Shown piece by piece: positions 11,558 through 26,500 of a stretch of DNA of 64,000 bases (its first letter is position 1; every line of letters starts with the position of its first letter). The notes under the pieces were generated by a model. It had not been told where the DNA came from. It worked only from the letters and a program-made list of their open reading frames with translations, and searched no databases. This DNA comes from Dromaius novaehollandiae. Taxonomy: Eukaryota; Chordata; Aves; Casuariiformes; Dromaiidae. The translations under genes and the position numbers were made by a program. The stretch spans positions 34,484,563 through 34,548,562 of the forward strand of contig NC_088100.1 in the NCBI RefSeq assembly GCF_036370855.1, given 5' to 3'.

Positions 11558-14500
11558 GTATGTGGCGGCGGGGTGCGGGCGGGTGGGTGCATGGGGCGCC
11601 GCGCCCCACCTGCGGGCGCGGAGCCTGCGCGGAGCAGCGTGCGGCCTCTCGGCGGCTGAGCGCTTCCCCGAAGGCTTTCGTATGCCTGTGCCCGCCCGTG
11701 ATTTCTGCCTGCCAGCGTTTAGTTAAGCTGTGCGTAGGCATCTGCTTCCCGGTCAGGAAAGCGCGCTGAGTATTGCCTCCCTCCAGTTTTCTTGGGTGCT
11801 CTCAGCCGTGCTTGATGAGCATCACCTCCAACCTTCAAAATGCAGTAAGGGGAGTGCAAACTCTTGGTATATGTATTGTACACTATTAGTTATACACTGC
11901 TACTTTTTTGATTGCATTTCTCTCCCTGCCACTCTTCCTTCTGCCTGTTTGGATTTTCTAGACCTACGTTTCTGGTGACCGTTCCCTGGAACATCCGGCC
12001 TGGGGCAAATGTGACTATTGGGGTAGCTCTGCTGCCAGACAGCCCAGCACAGGTCACCGTAAGGGGAGAAGTGATCAAAGATAACAAGACCCTTTTGAGC
12101 AGGGAAATGGTCTTTGAAAAAGGTAAGATAAGACATATTTAGGTTTGACTCCTCCCACAAAAGTTTTCTTGCTCCCAAAATATCATTGCTACTAAACTGT
12201 GTTAAAATATGAACTTTGTTTTACCAAGTGAGAGTCAGGCATGGAAGAATAATCTTGGACTCTGCTTGTTCTGTGTGCAGGTGGACTATTGGGCTGGATA
12301 GTGAGTGGTTTGCCTGTGGGTGTTGATAACTCATTGCAAACTCCAAAAATAATCCAACCTTAGTGAAGTGTGATGTGATACAGGAATTCTGAGGAGTCTA
12401 AAAGTACTCTGGACAGTGGAATGGAGCCACAGAGAAAGAAACAGGTTGTCACTCTTGTAGGCTTATTGTTAAGATTCGAGGTCCAAGCAAGTGATAAAGA
12501 TGGCAAAAGCAATACGTTGATAAAGCATTTGGTCCCAGCTGCTTCTTATGCTCTAAGAAAGGCAGCACCTGAGGCCCAGAAGAAAGTGGAGCTCACCATA
12601 TGAGACAGAGTTATTTGAAAGTTCTCTGCATGTGAGGAAGTTTTAAGGATCAAGAACTGAGTCCTGAGACAGGCTGGGGATTGAAACTGTGGGTGAAAGA
12701 GGAGCCTAATTAAATTAACTTATGCCCATTGAACATCGGTAGAGAACATAGTGGCAATTCTGAGTGGGTGGGGAACTGAGGTATCCTGATCACTGCTCCT
12801 TCCCATAAAGGCCAACAGAAAGCAGAAGCGTAGACATGCTGTACTTTTCCCTTATGGGAAAGACAATCTTTTGTACGAATAATCCAGCTTTCAGACTGCA
12901 TTTGGCTACCAGGTGGGTATGAAGCAATATAAACGAGACCCAAACTCTAGTATTTTATTTGTCTGAAGTAGAGAGTTTTACTGGGAGCATTGTGAGGTCT
13001 TAGAAAAATCTACCTTACTGTATTGAATTTCTTCCTCATTGCTGTTGACTGATATTTCTATTAATGAACTATAGTTAATATAAATGCCATATTTGGAAGG
13101 ATCACACCTTCACTTCAGAGTCTTCAGGAAAGCCCACCTTTCTCCACTATCTGCATAGGAGACTGAGAATTTAAATGTGAGGGAGTACATTTGACCGTAT
13201 CAGAAATGTCAGGGCCCCATGATGCAAAAATGCATATCTGATCCAAACTCTTCTTGCCATTTCAAATTTTCTGAAGAAGTTTTCCAAAACCATGCACTGG
13301 CAGGTTTTACTTCAAGTTGGGGATTATTCATCCAGCCTAATTCTACATTGGATCAGGTATGTGTTTTCCTGTAGCCAGTGTCAAAGCATAAAGCTGAGAC
13401 AGATTTCCTGTTGTGCCCTGGCTAATTTAAACAAATATGTCTAAGTGCTCCTTTCAGTTTCAAATCAGATTTATACTGCTCATCTTATAGTGTCCAAACC
13501 TGATACCAATGATTGTGGTGATATAAGCCTAAGGTTTTAGGAGGACTGATTTGCTAGCACCAAAAATCTGCATGCAAGTAAAATAGAGTAGTTGTCATGC
13601 CTAAGGTCCTTGATTGTCTATTTTCATGACATACTACATCCCACATTTTGATTTTGCTTATTGAAAAGTGCAGGCCAAGCCTATTAGGCTGGACATAGTG
13701 AAAGATTTGGTCGTGGAGAAAGAACATTTTTCTTTTGTGGAGAAAATGACTCGTGCATTACGCTGTTAGTACTGAGCTATTACATACAAACTTTTCATCA
13801 TCTCCAGTGTCAGTACTAGGTCAAATGCTACTTCTAAGTCAAGCTGATTAAAGCTGTGCTTATGCTACAGTCCTGTTGAAGAAAGGTGCAACCCTCTGTC
13901 TAGGTGACAGAAACAGACTGAAGGTTCCTCACGTGGCTTTTCCCTGTGTTCAATATCATTTCCATACTCTTTGGCCAGAAGTTGAGCCTGCTACGAAATT
14001 GTGTTATTGTCCTCCATTGGTTATAGATCTCTTGGTCATTAGATATAAGGAAAAAAGACCCCTGTTGATTTTAATTGTCTTTATCTCAGTTTCTTGACAA
14101 TGAAGTACAGGACTCTTGGCCAATAAAAAGGATTTGAGCCTATCCAACTCCATCTGATTGTGCAGGTACCAAAGGCCTTGTTACCAGCTGCTTATGAAAT
14201 TTCTAAGCCAAGGCAGTTGATTTTCCAGCATCATTTTATTTTAGAATATAATTCTTATTCCCTTCAGTTATATTTGAATCATACAGTAATGATTTATGGT
14301 GGGATACTTGTTTGGATAAGGACACTTAATTTCATTTGAAAAATAAAATTAGGAAAACTAGGAAAAGTATAGTTTCATTTGAAAAATCAATCAAGGAAAA
14401 GTATAAATATGGAAGTAAAGATTCATGGGTTGCAGCTTAATTTGTGATATATATATATTTTTTTTCTGCCTTCAGCTGTGACCTTGACTAACTATAAGTT

Positions 14501-17500
14501 ATTGGTAGTGTAGATGAGTCTGTTATCTGAGATTTATTGGTCATTTAAGGGTACAAATATTTGGATAGTAATGGTATAGATGTGACATACAGCAAATTAT
14601 GCCTTTTCAGTAATTACACAGAAAGTATTGACATGACAAACTGAGCATTGCAGAAAAAAGCTTGATAGGTATATTATACTGTTTATCCACTGCTTTACAC
14701 ACAGTTTGCCAAAGGCTGAATCCTTTTAAGTTCACAATTCCTCTTCAAAACTTTTCCAACTTTGTTTAGAAAAAGAGAATAACTCATTATTGTTTAAAAA
14801 AAAAGCTATCTTCTTTTCTTTCTCTGACTATTCTGGCTTTTATTTCCTGCTTCTAGTTTGCTTAACATCAAGTCCAGTGAGCCTTGCATGAGCGTCAGCC
14901 TGTCTGTTGTTGCCCTTTTCAACATTAAAAAGCAGATAGGTAACTGGTAATTTCAAGCATGTGAAACTACGCAGACGTAGATGCCTGTACAGCTTATAGA
15001 ATGATACTTGACACTAGGAGTTGCTAAAGTCCGAGGGAATCATGGGTAATCAGGAACATGCAGAGACACTATATCAGACAGACGTAAAAGAAGGGGAAAT
15101 GTTATAACGCATTGCTTAAATTGTGTGTATTCAATCCTAATTTTGAATCTTCAATTTACCTTTTATATAAACATAGGAATTTTCCATGCTTTTTTTACTT
15201 GATAAATGAAATGGCAAAAAAGAAATTGGTACTGACTATGCAGTGTATTTCCTCTTGTAAAAATCTTAAAATTTGGTATGTGGCCATCCGCTTTTTAAAG
15301 GCAAGTCGTTCTAATTTGTTAGTCATTTACTTTCTGTGAGCAGATACGTAGGCAAAAGTAGTAAGGGCCAGGAGCAAGGAAACTGCTCTGTAACTGAGGA
15401 TGTAGAGTGAAGGACTATATCTTAGGAAGCTATGTGAATGGATCAATTATGAAGAGTTACTTAGAGAGAAAACAATTTGTTAGACTAAGACTCTAAAGCC
15501 TTTTAACTGTTTTATAAAGAAAAAAATAGCTTTATGGTAAAATGCATAGCAACAATGTTGTAGCTATGATAGTCTAAAGATTTAACTGAAGCGAGGTTCA
15601 GGGAGGTTTTACTAGGCTAGCTGTTGCAGTTGAAGGAAAAAAAGCAAACACTTCGTAAGGCACACAAACTCGTCTTTGAATTATGTCACCTGTGCATGGA
15701 GTAGTGCCCAGAAGTGTTGCTTTAGCTCTCATTTGGGCCCATTAGGTTACACAGAGTGGCTGATACACTGGTATTGATGTTCCTGAGGCACGCATAAATT
15801 TGGTAAGTTTTTTTGCCACAAGTCTGTGCAAAGCAAGTATTGCGGGAGGTAGGGTATAACTGAAGTTATTGGCCATACTAAATACGCAGAGAGCTGGAAC
15901 TGATTGCCCGCCTTGGTTAGGGTGCGACATTCATTGGCTGCATTGCTTAAGCTGGCTCATTTGTGCCCTGTGTTTTTCCTTGCATTGCGACAGCAAAAGC
16001 ATGCAGGTAATTAACTGCTTTGTGAAACTGATCTGACTGAAAAAGCATGTTATTTTGTTAAATATCCTTTTAGGCTGCCAGGTTTCCTGATTTGGTGTGC
16101 AAACATTTGTTATGGTACAACTGAGATGGTGCAAAGTTGGGAATTGGATGCTGAGGTTGGATGACAGGCTGAATACGCCTTATTTATTAATGCTGTTTCA
16201 TCTTGCAGGCTCAGTTCAGTAGTGTACCTAGGCATGAGAATTATTGCATACCTGTTGAGCAAAGTGCATCTGCAATTGTTTAAAGTTTAGTGTGTGCTCT
16301 GTTTCTTTGGCAGCAGCTCAGCATGGTACACGTGCATGTCTTTAAATTTGTGAGTTAGCTCCATAAAAGGATCTTGTTGAATTAGAGGCACAGTTATTTT
16401 TTCTTTATATAACATAACTCTTGCTTTATACAAGAAACATTTGCCTTCTAATGGTTGATAATGGTTGATAAAACACCATTTAAAAATAGCTATTCATGGA
16501 ATTTGGAATTCTGAGTGATTCTTGGGAAAACCATTAGAAAAAGACTGTAGCAGTGTAGCATGGTCTACATCTTTCTCTTGCTTTTCATTTGAGAGGGAAC
16601 AAAAATATATTTATTTAGAAGTTCCTAGTCTGTATTCTCTGGAGCAAGTGGGGAAAAAAGTGTGTGTGTGTGGGTGCACGTGCGCGCGCATTTAAATAAG
16701 TGCTGATATTCTGACCTTGGATTAACATATCAGAATCCAAATGTACTGTAGCAAAGGAGATTGTGTAGTATCAATGTTTTGGTACAGAAATAAAGTTAGT
16801 TAGATTAATTGTAGTGCAAAGAGACCCACTGAACTCCCATAAGCAAGATATCCCTGCTACAGGTAAACTTTGTGTGAGCAAACGCAACAAAGAAAATGTC
16901 AGTGCGGCACCAGGAGAGAATAGTTTCCATTATCTGCAGCAGACCCAAGGAAAAACAAAAGCAATAATTGAAGCTGTATCCATACACCATATCAAACCGT
17001 GACACATTTTCTGTGAAGCTGCAATATCAGAAAAATCCTCACCCTGATTGAAAATGACTGCGGAAGATCATAATGGCTTACACACAATTTGAGCTGTTGG
17101 CTTTTCTGGTCAACAAGTAAAAATGATGGGAATAACAGAAAGGCAAGTTAAATTTTCTGGATGAATGGTTTAATTTTTTTAGTGATTACTGTGTAGGGTG
17201 ACTCTCATTATGCATGTTAGTCCAGTGGCGGATCAATGAAAATCTGGTATGAGTTGGCAAGAAGAGCACACAAAGTAAACAAATAAAACTAGCATGAACT
17301 AAAGTATTAGAGACCCTCCTCTGCCTCTTAAGGACAGAGAGAGTATGTAAAATACATGTGTAAAAACTAGCTGTTAACCTGGGCTGCTAATTTAAGTGTT
17401 CACAAGGAAAGCAGGAGTTCACACAGTGCCATGAGATCCAAAGATCAAAAATACGGATCACCTTGTGAAGATAGGAGCACTGCTGCTGTAGGGAGCCAGC

Positions 17501-20500
17501 AATCACGGTGATGATAATGTGCTAGAAAAACACCACTTCCCTCTGCCAGCCCCAGTCAGAACTGAGGGCAATTTCAAAATGACTGTAGGACAGCCACCTT
17601 TGCAGTGAACATATGTTTGCCTCTTCAGCCAGGCCAAAGTTTATAATAAAATTGCCCACAAATGCAGTTTTTAGGAAAAAAGATGCCAATAGCCACATGA
17701 ATTCAGCTATATAGCACATGATGTTTGCAAATAATGCATAAATATGCACAATAAATAATGCATATATGATGAAAGCAAATTAGATTTAAAAAATGCTTTA
17801 ACCTGTAACAAGATGTCATCATCTACCTGACTGCACAAGTGGTTTTGATTCTTAGAGTAAGATTTAGTTAAAGTTTCTTGTATTTAAGGCACAATTTAAT
17901 GTATTTAAGGCACAGCAAAATTGGAGGTACTTTGTGGACTGAAGAATCTAGTTTAGAATAGGCTTCCATAGTTTGGGTTCCCTATTAATGATCTCTAAGT
18001 TTTAAATGATTTGCGCTTCTCTTCTGTATATCTTCTAGACTGGACTAAACTTGCTTGTTAACAGAGGTAACTCTGAGCTAGAGTGTGGTAAAATACTCAG
18101 CTAAGATTTATGAAACATGATAGAGTTTGAGAGAATGTCTGTCAAGCTCAGACATGTAGTGATCATCCACATAAACACTGGAAAATCTGCTTTCACCAAA
18201 AGGGAAAATTTGCTTTAAGCAGAAGGTGTGTTTTGCATACTTAATAGTACGGTTCTGCCCACATCAGTATGTGAAACAGTGAAAAGCATGAGGAATAGTA
18301 AGTTGTAAGATAACAGTTAAATTAGAATGAATAGTGCAAATATGCCTGTCACTTTTGTTAACCTTAATTTGCCTCTGTTCCTTATTTCTGAATAAAGTGA
18401 CTGACTCATTGCTGGCTACAAAATCTATCCTGAAACTTCGAGTGAAGGAATAGGTATTAAAAGGATAAGTACACATATCCCTAATGCAACAGAAGGGATC
18501 TTATCACTGATTAGGAAACAACAAAGAAAGGAAGGAAAAGAATAGAAACTGAAGATGACATCAGATTACAAAGGTTGAGCATAGAAGAATAGCATGGATA
18601 TGAAGAGACTAAATTGGAACGGCCAGAGCATGCATAAGAAAGAACGTAAAGGATAATATGGCAAACTTTTTAAATACAACATTATTAACAGGAAGACTAC
18701 CAAAGGACATGGTTCACTACTCACTGCGAATGGCATTGATCAATGATGCTGAGAGGCAGTAAGTGTTGAATCTTCACTAAAAGAATCAATTGTGGTATGA
18801 CCATTAACACAGCTAACTGCTGTGAAAAGAGGTAAGAACTAAGGCGACAAAAGCGGAGGAACAGTTTAAAGAGTAATCTGGTACTCGACCTGATGAAATT
18901 GCCTATAGAATATTTAGGAAATTGGCTGAAAGTTTTTTAAAACTACTAGTGAATTTTCGAGAGCATGGATGAGGCGAGAGATGCTGGAAGATTGGGAAAA
19001 TGCAAATAAAAAGGGTTTAATGATGGGCTGACAGGATTTATAGACAGAGAGGAAGTAGGTTATGGTTATATCTTGACTTTAGTAAAGCTTTTGATACTGT
19101 ATGGCATTACATTTTCATAAAACGGTGAGGGAAATACAGACAACATGAAACTGTCATTAAATAAATTGCAGCTTGTTGGAAAATATTATTCACGAAGTAG
19201 GCCTAAACGGTTCACTCTCAAACTGAAAGTGGTCTGCTGTGGAACTGCACTGTTCAGTATTACTGACATGGATGAAAAAATGGTATATTTATGAAATTTG
19301 TGAAGGGGTTGTAAGGATGCTGGGAAACAGGATTAGAGAAATAATTTGGGTGATTCAGGGTGACCCTAGAGTGATTCTGTAGGGCAAAATGCACAGTTCT
19401 GCACTTTATGAGGAATAAAAGAGTGTACAGTTACTGGATGAGAAACATAACTAGGCAGCAGTACTGCAGAAGAGGATCTTGGGGTGTTAAAGGGACCACA
19501 AGGTGAAATATTGCAAGCGATATGGTGCTCAGAAAGAAAACAAATGCTGTACTGGAATGTATAAACAGAAATATTTTCTGTAGAATATAAGGAAGTATTC
19601 TAACAGTCTTCAAAACTCTAATTAGACATCCTGTGGAATACTGTGTCTCATTTTGATCACTCCTCAAGGAGGATGTGAACCAACTGGAGAAATTCTAGGG
19701 AAGAGCAGAGAAAAAGATCAGAGATCTCTCAGGAGACACTCTTCAGATGTCTCTCTCTGACTGCTGCTGGAGACAGGACTGTGGGCTAAATGAGCTTTAG
19801 ATTTGACCTTGAAAGTCTCTTTTTATATTCCGGAAACCTTTGAGGAAAGATTGGAGGAGTTGCAAAAGAATGCTATACGCTTGGTATCACTCTTCAGGTA
19901 TATAAAAAGTAGCTTTAAAGAGAGAGGAGTAGGAGCTGAGAGTGGATCTCAAAATGGGTGTAGGGCAATGTACTTAATGACATCTACTTTGCAAGAAACC
20001 CAGACTGATGCTGAGGATTATAAAATTACCATCAGAGGGAAGAAACAATTGGAAAATTAATGGTTCTCCAGTCACACGCAGGTGACTTTTGTTTTTGTGA
20101 GAATCTTATGACTATCTGCATTGGTATCGCTGGTTCCCATACTCTGCTATTTTTGGCTGTTTGTGAAGGCAGATATGAGATCCCATCCGTAGAGACTGAA
20201 TAGCACGTGGCAAGAGAGGATGCCACTGGTTCATCTAGATTCACTGCAGTGTAGACAGAAAAGTCTAGAAAATGTGGACTAAAGTGACTGGCTCCTTGTC
20301 CTCTCCTTCTCCAGTTTCCTGGAGGTGCAGCTGTGAGGCCCAGGTGCTTGTTTTGTATGGTTAGGGAATTACATTGCCTTTATTTACTGATGAAGGAAGT
20401 GTTTGGTAATATTACTATATATCTACATAATTTTGAGGTCTCAGGAAAATTATATGGCCTTGTCATCATAGACTTTGAGTGTCTTCCAGAAAATGGAAGA

Positions 20501-23500
20501 AGACTGATACAAAAACAAACCTTCTTCTTTCACTGCTTCTAAGAGGAAACTTAAATAGTACCTGAATGTCTTCTTCCCAGTGAATGAGTGTATAAGGTGA
20601 CTTGATTTTGGAATTTTGTTCCAATTGTAGACACCCTCATGCTATTAATACCACCAGATCTCTGACATAAGTAAGTGTATCCACATTTTGTCCAAGTATC
20701 ATTTCCCTCTATTATAAATGGGAACAGTAACTGCAGCTGCTGCAAAGTGTAGTTACAGTGATTTTTTCTGTGTGTTTTCCATTCAGTTGTCTGCAAAATA
20801 ATGATGGCCAACAGTGCTTCGAAAGCAAGGTTTATAGACAGATGCTTGTGAGTTTGCATGTTTATATATAGTCACTGAGTGAAAAGTAAGTGAATGGAAT
20901 TAATTTCCAATTTAATTGTGTAAAGGCTGTTCCGTTTTCCTACCCAGCATGCAGTATCTCACATAGACTGGAGAGGATTTAAGTATTGTGTTCTTGCAAC
21001 TGACCGCTCTCTGACTGCTCAGCTGAAAATGGTAATCATGTGGTCTGTAGACTTAGTTGTTTTACTTTAGAAAACTGGGCTGAGAGTTAAATGTCTGAAT
21101 TATGACCTAAGTCTAAAAAAAAAAAGCACCCATCGACCCCTAAAAACAGTGAATATTGTGGCCAGAGGAGCAGAAAAAATGCTGTTTGCCTGTGAAATGG
21201 GATTCTGGAGGAAGGCAGGAGTACAAGTGAAGAGTTGCCCAATACCTACAGTGTTTACCTGTTTGAGGGAGATGGGACATTCCTCAGGGGTGGATCCAGC
21301 AGTGATGTTGAGAGGAGAAGGGCTAAACTGGTAAATGGGACAAAGGGAGATGATAAGCGGTGCAGTACCACAACTCCTTTGCCACATGAAGTAGCATATG
21401 AAAGGCGTACGGAATGCCATTGTGAGTTGAGGCTGAGAAAAGGAGGGGCACTACCCCTTTTCTGCTATTTTCTCCATACCTTCTGGAAATCCGTGACCAT
21501 TCTTTTTTGACCATGAATGTTTCCTGTTGTGCTTTCTAAAATTGGATTCACACCACTATTACGACAGTGGAGTAAAAGTGCAAGAGGGGAGAAAAAGAGC
21601 TTATTTGGACTTGGCTGGAGAAGAATTTTTGTCATGCTTGTCCTGGTTGCCAGAAAAATATCCATCTACTCTGCATAGAAAATGGAAGCTAAAACTTACT
21701 AGCTCCTGCAAAATTTGGTAAAACTTGGCTCTAGTCACTGAAACATCTGTAGATGTAGCCTTTCTTCTATCCTCCAGAGATACAGTGCCAGACCTCTTGA
21801 CTGGACCTTCAGATTATTAAGTCTAGTCCAGTTTCGATTGTTCCATCTGTCCCTTTACCCCTTTCTCTGTAAACAGAGCTGCTACTGTATCTCTCTCCCT
21901 TTATAATTACTGAGTGCTTTTAGTCTCCAAAATTGCAAAAAAGACTGAAAAGGATAAAGGGGCAGTGGGAATGGGGAGTAGGTAGTAATGAGTGGCTGTG
22001 GAAGGACGGGGTCATAGTGCTTTGGTAGACAGGAGAGGTTTAGGAGGCTTTGTGGAGCAAGTATTTACTCCTTTACTCAGGCCTGTTGGCTTCATTTGGC
22101 TTTGGATGACAGCCTGTATCCTGATGTCCAGTAGCAATCCATATTTCATGTGTTTGATTGCTCTACTGCATCTCCTGGTACAACTGGTCCAAATTTATCC
22201 ACAACTTAGTAGCAGTGGCTCACATTGTATCTTTTGGGTTATTTGCATAAGTAATTGGTGATGATTTGGGTGCTGATTAAGAATAACAGTATAAGACATT
22301 TAAAGACAGCTGCAAACTCAAGAGATCAAATATTTTTGTAGGCCTTCTTTTATGAAGAAAAGTTACTTTTCTCTCCTGGGACAGTTTAACTCTTTATATT
22401 TATTTAGGCTGTGAAAACCTTACAGATGTTGTGTTTGGCTACGTCACAGTAATTAACAAGGACTTCTTTTTCTCTCTTAACTGAAACATATACTATTTCT
22501 GCATTTTCCAAAAAAATCTGGAAGGACATTGAAGAACTATTTTTTTTTTTTACTTCCCTAATATTATAGCCTTTTGAAATAGGCTCCTCAGTAGAAAAAA
22601 TCCATTTACCACTGTAAAGAAAATACTTTCCTGTAAACACTTCTTAAACATGGATATGTGAACACAGCTGCCAGAAGGAAGACATGACATCATTTCTGTA
22701 AATCAGTCTGAAGTGGTTCCAGTTATTTCTCTATTTCTCTAACAGGATTAAGAACAAAGGAGGACATAGGTAGAAACAAGTGAGAAAGTCTGTTTGTAGA
22801 GACATCTGCCAGATAAGCTTCAATATAGAGTTAAGGTCTAATTTTGTTTAAGTTAGTTACTGGCTTAACTGCTGTTGTACTGATTTATATTGGCACAAGT
22901 TCTGGTTTACTGTGCCAGGTCACAAAGCCATATTTCTATCCTTTTAAGGAAGTGGAAGCTGAAACTGGTGTGCTTATATTTGTTTAGATGTAATTAGTTA
23001 ATTTATAAGATACCAAATCTAAGGAATTCCAGTTCTGTAGAAATACTATTTTTTTCAACATTTATTTTAATCTGTGATTAGTTATAACTGCTTGGCCCTC
23101 TGCCTTGACCACATTTCTCCTGATGGCGCTTGCTATGTGGCCCATACAGTGTACCATGCCATTCAGACAGAGAAAAGAACATGTATTTGGAGATCCCTGG
23201 CACGCTGTAGGGCATAGAGACTCAGACTACAAGTTCAGTGAAGCCATACTAGGGAAACAGGTTTGTGTTGAGATTGTTTGAAATGAAACACTGAAAACAT
23301 ACATTGATCATCTCATTTTGGGATATCACTTTGAAGGAACAGTTGCAGCTATGCCTGCTGCTGGTATTTGCAGCTTAAGAGTGAGTGACAAAAGTTCCTG
23401 GTTTGGTAGGGCCAATAAAATGGGAAGAACATAAGATGCTGTGCTTTGTGCATCCCTACATAAGTATAAGAAAAGATTCATGATTTTGGCTTTGTACTTT

Positions 23501-26500
23501 TTTTTTCCCTATTTCTTCTAATAATAAAAAGACTGTAAGTCCTCCAAAAAATGGTAGAGTGGCAAAGTACCTTAAAAAGATCATTTAATTTCCCACTGCC
23601 ATCTGTGCTGGTGACATCTCACTACCGTACTGGCTTTCATCCTTCTTCTACAAGAATATTGTGAATGCCAAGGACGCTGAGGAAAAGGAAGCAGGAGAAT
23701 GTGGGTTTTGTTTCCTTTGTACTGTATTAATTCAGTGCAATTGTTACTGAATAAATACAGTACAAGCTTCAGGAATTCTGCTGAGTGAAGTGTCTTTGAG
23801 AATGGTGACAAGGGATGTTCTTTCTTGAAGTGTCATGTGATTTCTGGATTTTTTTCTTACTTTCCTCAAGGTCAGTCTGGAATAGACCACTGATTTTTTT
23901 CCTGTCTCTTCCTATAACTAGAGCATGGCTCCCATCTGGGAGTTTTCTTTAACAAACTCCTTGCAGTAGCAGAGAGCCCTGCCCTCGCGTGGTTTTCCCC
24001 TCTCTGGCATGTTGCAGTTGTGCCTGTTAGTCTTCTGTTACAGAGAAATGACATGTAACAAGTCAGAAGGAAGTGTTTTGTCATCTGTTGTGCTTGGTAC
24101 ATGTGGAATGTTTTTTCTGGGCGCCTTTCTAAACCTGACTTCTATAGCCTGGAATTGGTTTCCTCTAATTGTTGGGAGTGGTGTTTAACAAGTGAAGTGA
24201 TCTCTTGCAAGTCTTACATGCTATAAGAGGGAAGCAACTGTTGTCCTTTATGAAGACAGTGCACTTGACTCATGTCTTGTGTGCACAAGTGTTGCACATC
24301 GTATGGAGGTAGAAGAGTCCAGCGGCATTGTAACAGAGGTTCCAGGAGAGCAATGTCACATGTTAGTTGTTGGACTGAGGTTAATTCCTCATAAATGTGA
24401 CATTACTGTACTATTAAATATAACTTTAGTTCGCCAAATGGCTGGAAAAATGTAGGAGATTTCAGCAATTCAACATCGGCATAAAGACAATCTTTTGCCT
24501 GCTGATCTCATTTGAGAATGTCCTTAGACATCTCTAGATTTAACCGAGTGGAGCTCAAGGGGATTGCAGCTCAGAAGTCTGTGAGTGAGAACATGGGAAA
24601 AACTTGCATGACGAGGAAACTCCAGCACCTGAGAGTTTTGCATCTGCCCAGACTGCTTACCTCTTAACAAAATAATTATTTAGTGATATGAATGGAAATT
24701 CATATCTGGTTAATGATTTTCACTGTCTAGGAATGAGGCAGGCCTCCTGGCTTTATCAAGGGAGCTAAGGAGGCTGTACCTCCCTTGCTAGCACCGCTTT
24801 ATGAAGTAAATGCTTTTTGAGTTACACAAAGGGGAAATGGCTGTGATTTACATGTTTCTCTTCCCTGACTGCTTCTCCTTCTGCATCATGGCTATATCTG
24901 GCTCAGACCTGATGTTAGGTCTCTTAGGTACATGGAAGAAACTCACTATTTCTAATATCATCTTATCTACACCTCTGCTAGCAGTGCATGACTTATGTGC
25001 AAGTGGTTGCCAGAGCCCCATTTGCTGAGGGAGCACATCATTAATTTTGTGCTGAGAATAGCTCCTGGAACCAGTCACGATCTGTAGCTAGACTCTCATT
25101 CTTGTTAACATCAGTGCTTCTGAAATGGTGCTACCTATAACTTTACATGCTTTAGCTTTATTTTTTGGATGTAAGGAAGGCTCTCCTGAGGTTTCTGATT
25201 CTAACTCTGGTAGTAACATCATGCTGTACCTCACTTTGTGTTTGGGGTACAGCGTATGGAACGTGGGCATAATAATAAGGCTTATTTAAAGTTTGAAAAG
25301 CTCTTAGAGTTTTTTTTTGTTGTTGTTGTTCTGCATGATACTTATCAAAATAGGTGGATTTAGGAGGGTGCTGGAAAATCATTCTTCTGATCAGAAAGTT
25401 GGAAAGTGCATGCTCCTGTGTAAGGTTGTAAGGTTGCTTTGAAAGTTATTACATGCTGTGCAGAATGCTGGGCCGCAGTTCCGTTCAGTGCTCTGCCCTT
25501 GTGCTGGGAGTGCGCTAGAGCATTTGCATTAGTGTGGTAATCATGGAAATAGAAACCCAGTGGTGTGGGCTTTGGCATGAATACCAGATTTGTGTATGGT
25601 GTCTCCCAACATACTGAAGCCTGTTCTGCTGCTATAACCATTGCTATAATTATCTGTGCTAGGTACATTAAAGCTAGTGTAGCAATACTTATTTGTGTGG
25701 ATATAAACTTAGACACATGTAGTAAATAAAACTAAGTTCCTCTTTTGTTAATAAACGATTATTATTAGCAGTGATAAAGTTTTTTTTTCTGGTGATGCTG
25801 TGTTATTGGCTGTGGCAACAAAATTCAGCTTCACTACAGCGTTGTTCACACACTTCATCATGCAGAGGGACAGGAACTAGAGAAGAGTTGCCCTCTCAGT
25901 ATACAACTGGGCAAAATTTCAGGAGGCAACTTCATCCTGTTTCTACTGTTGCTAGTTATCCTACATCCAGCCTCCTTTATCAGTGAAATATCATAGTCCC
26001 TCAAAAAAATTCTTCCTAATTAACAATAAATCTGTTTCTCATTAGTTAGCAAGAAAGAGATTTCCTATAGATAAAATCATGTCTCTTTCAATAGGATTAT
26101 TTGGGCACAGAGTTCTCTTTTGTAGATGTTGGGAATAAATATGTCAGTAAGTAAAGAGAGGGATTTACCAAAAAATGGGTATTCTGCAAGAGTCTCTGAA
26201 ATTCCTCTTCTGTAGTTGGCAGTTCTCCATTTGTCTCATGTGCCAAGCAAGCTTAGCAGAGCTTGGGGCTCCCTGCCATTGTGCACTAGGCCAGAACATC
26301 CTCTGTGCTTGCTAGTGAGAAAAGAAGGGTCTGTTTTCCCTGAGACTTCTGGCTGAAGAACCTCAAAGGCCTGTGGGGCTGATCATAGGCTACAACTGCA
26401 TGAGCTACTTGTCAAGCGAAGAGAACAAATGCAGAGGGATGATAGGAAAAATTTGTGGCTCTAACGGTAGCATAAACATGTTATGGAAAGAGCTGTGTTG

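Larger units (their letters stand above)
11060..11700 (+). promoter_or_regulatory. CD109: CpG island and probable CD109 promoter
   Basis: Base composition changes sharply from AT-rich intergenic DNA to very GC- and CpG-rich sequence, which covers the first coding exon at 11469-11557 and fades in early intron 1. Within it are an AT-rich TATA-like element (11136-11154), a TGACTCA site (11257-11263) and a GC box next to a GGGCA tandem (11404-11426). The transcription start cannot be fixed from sequence. If the TATA-like element is used, the 5' UTR would be about 300 nt; a CpG-island start nearer the ATG is equally possible. Confidence 0.8.

Noticed and set aside
11167..11741. Several long frames on both strands in the CpG island, including poly-glutamate and proline-rich ones
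   Set aside because: They are shadows of the GC-rich promoter and the CTC repeat of exon 1; only the frame starting at 11469 gives a signal peptide and a phase-matched splice.
12421..12603. Intronic 60-codon frame after exon 2
   Set aside because: Begins and ends without splice signals in phase with exon 2, and the product resembles no part of the family.
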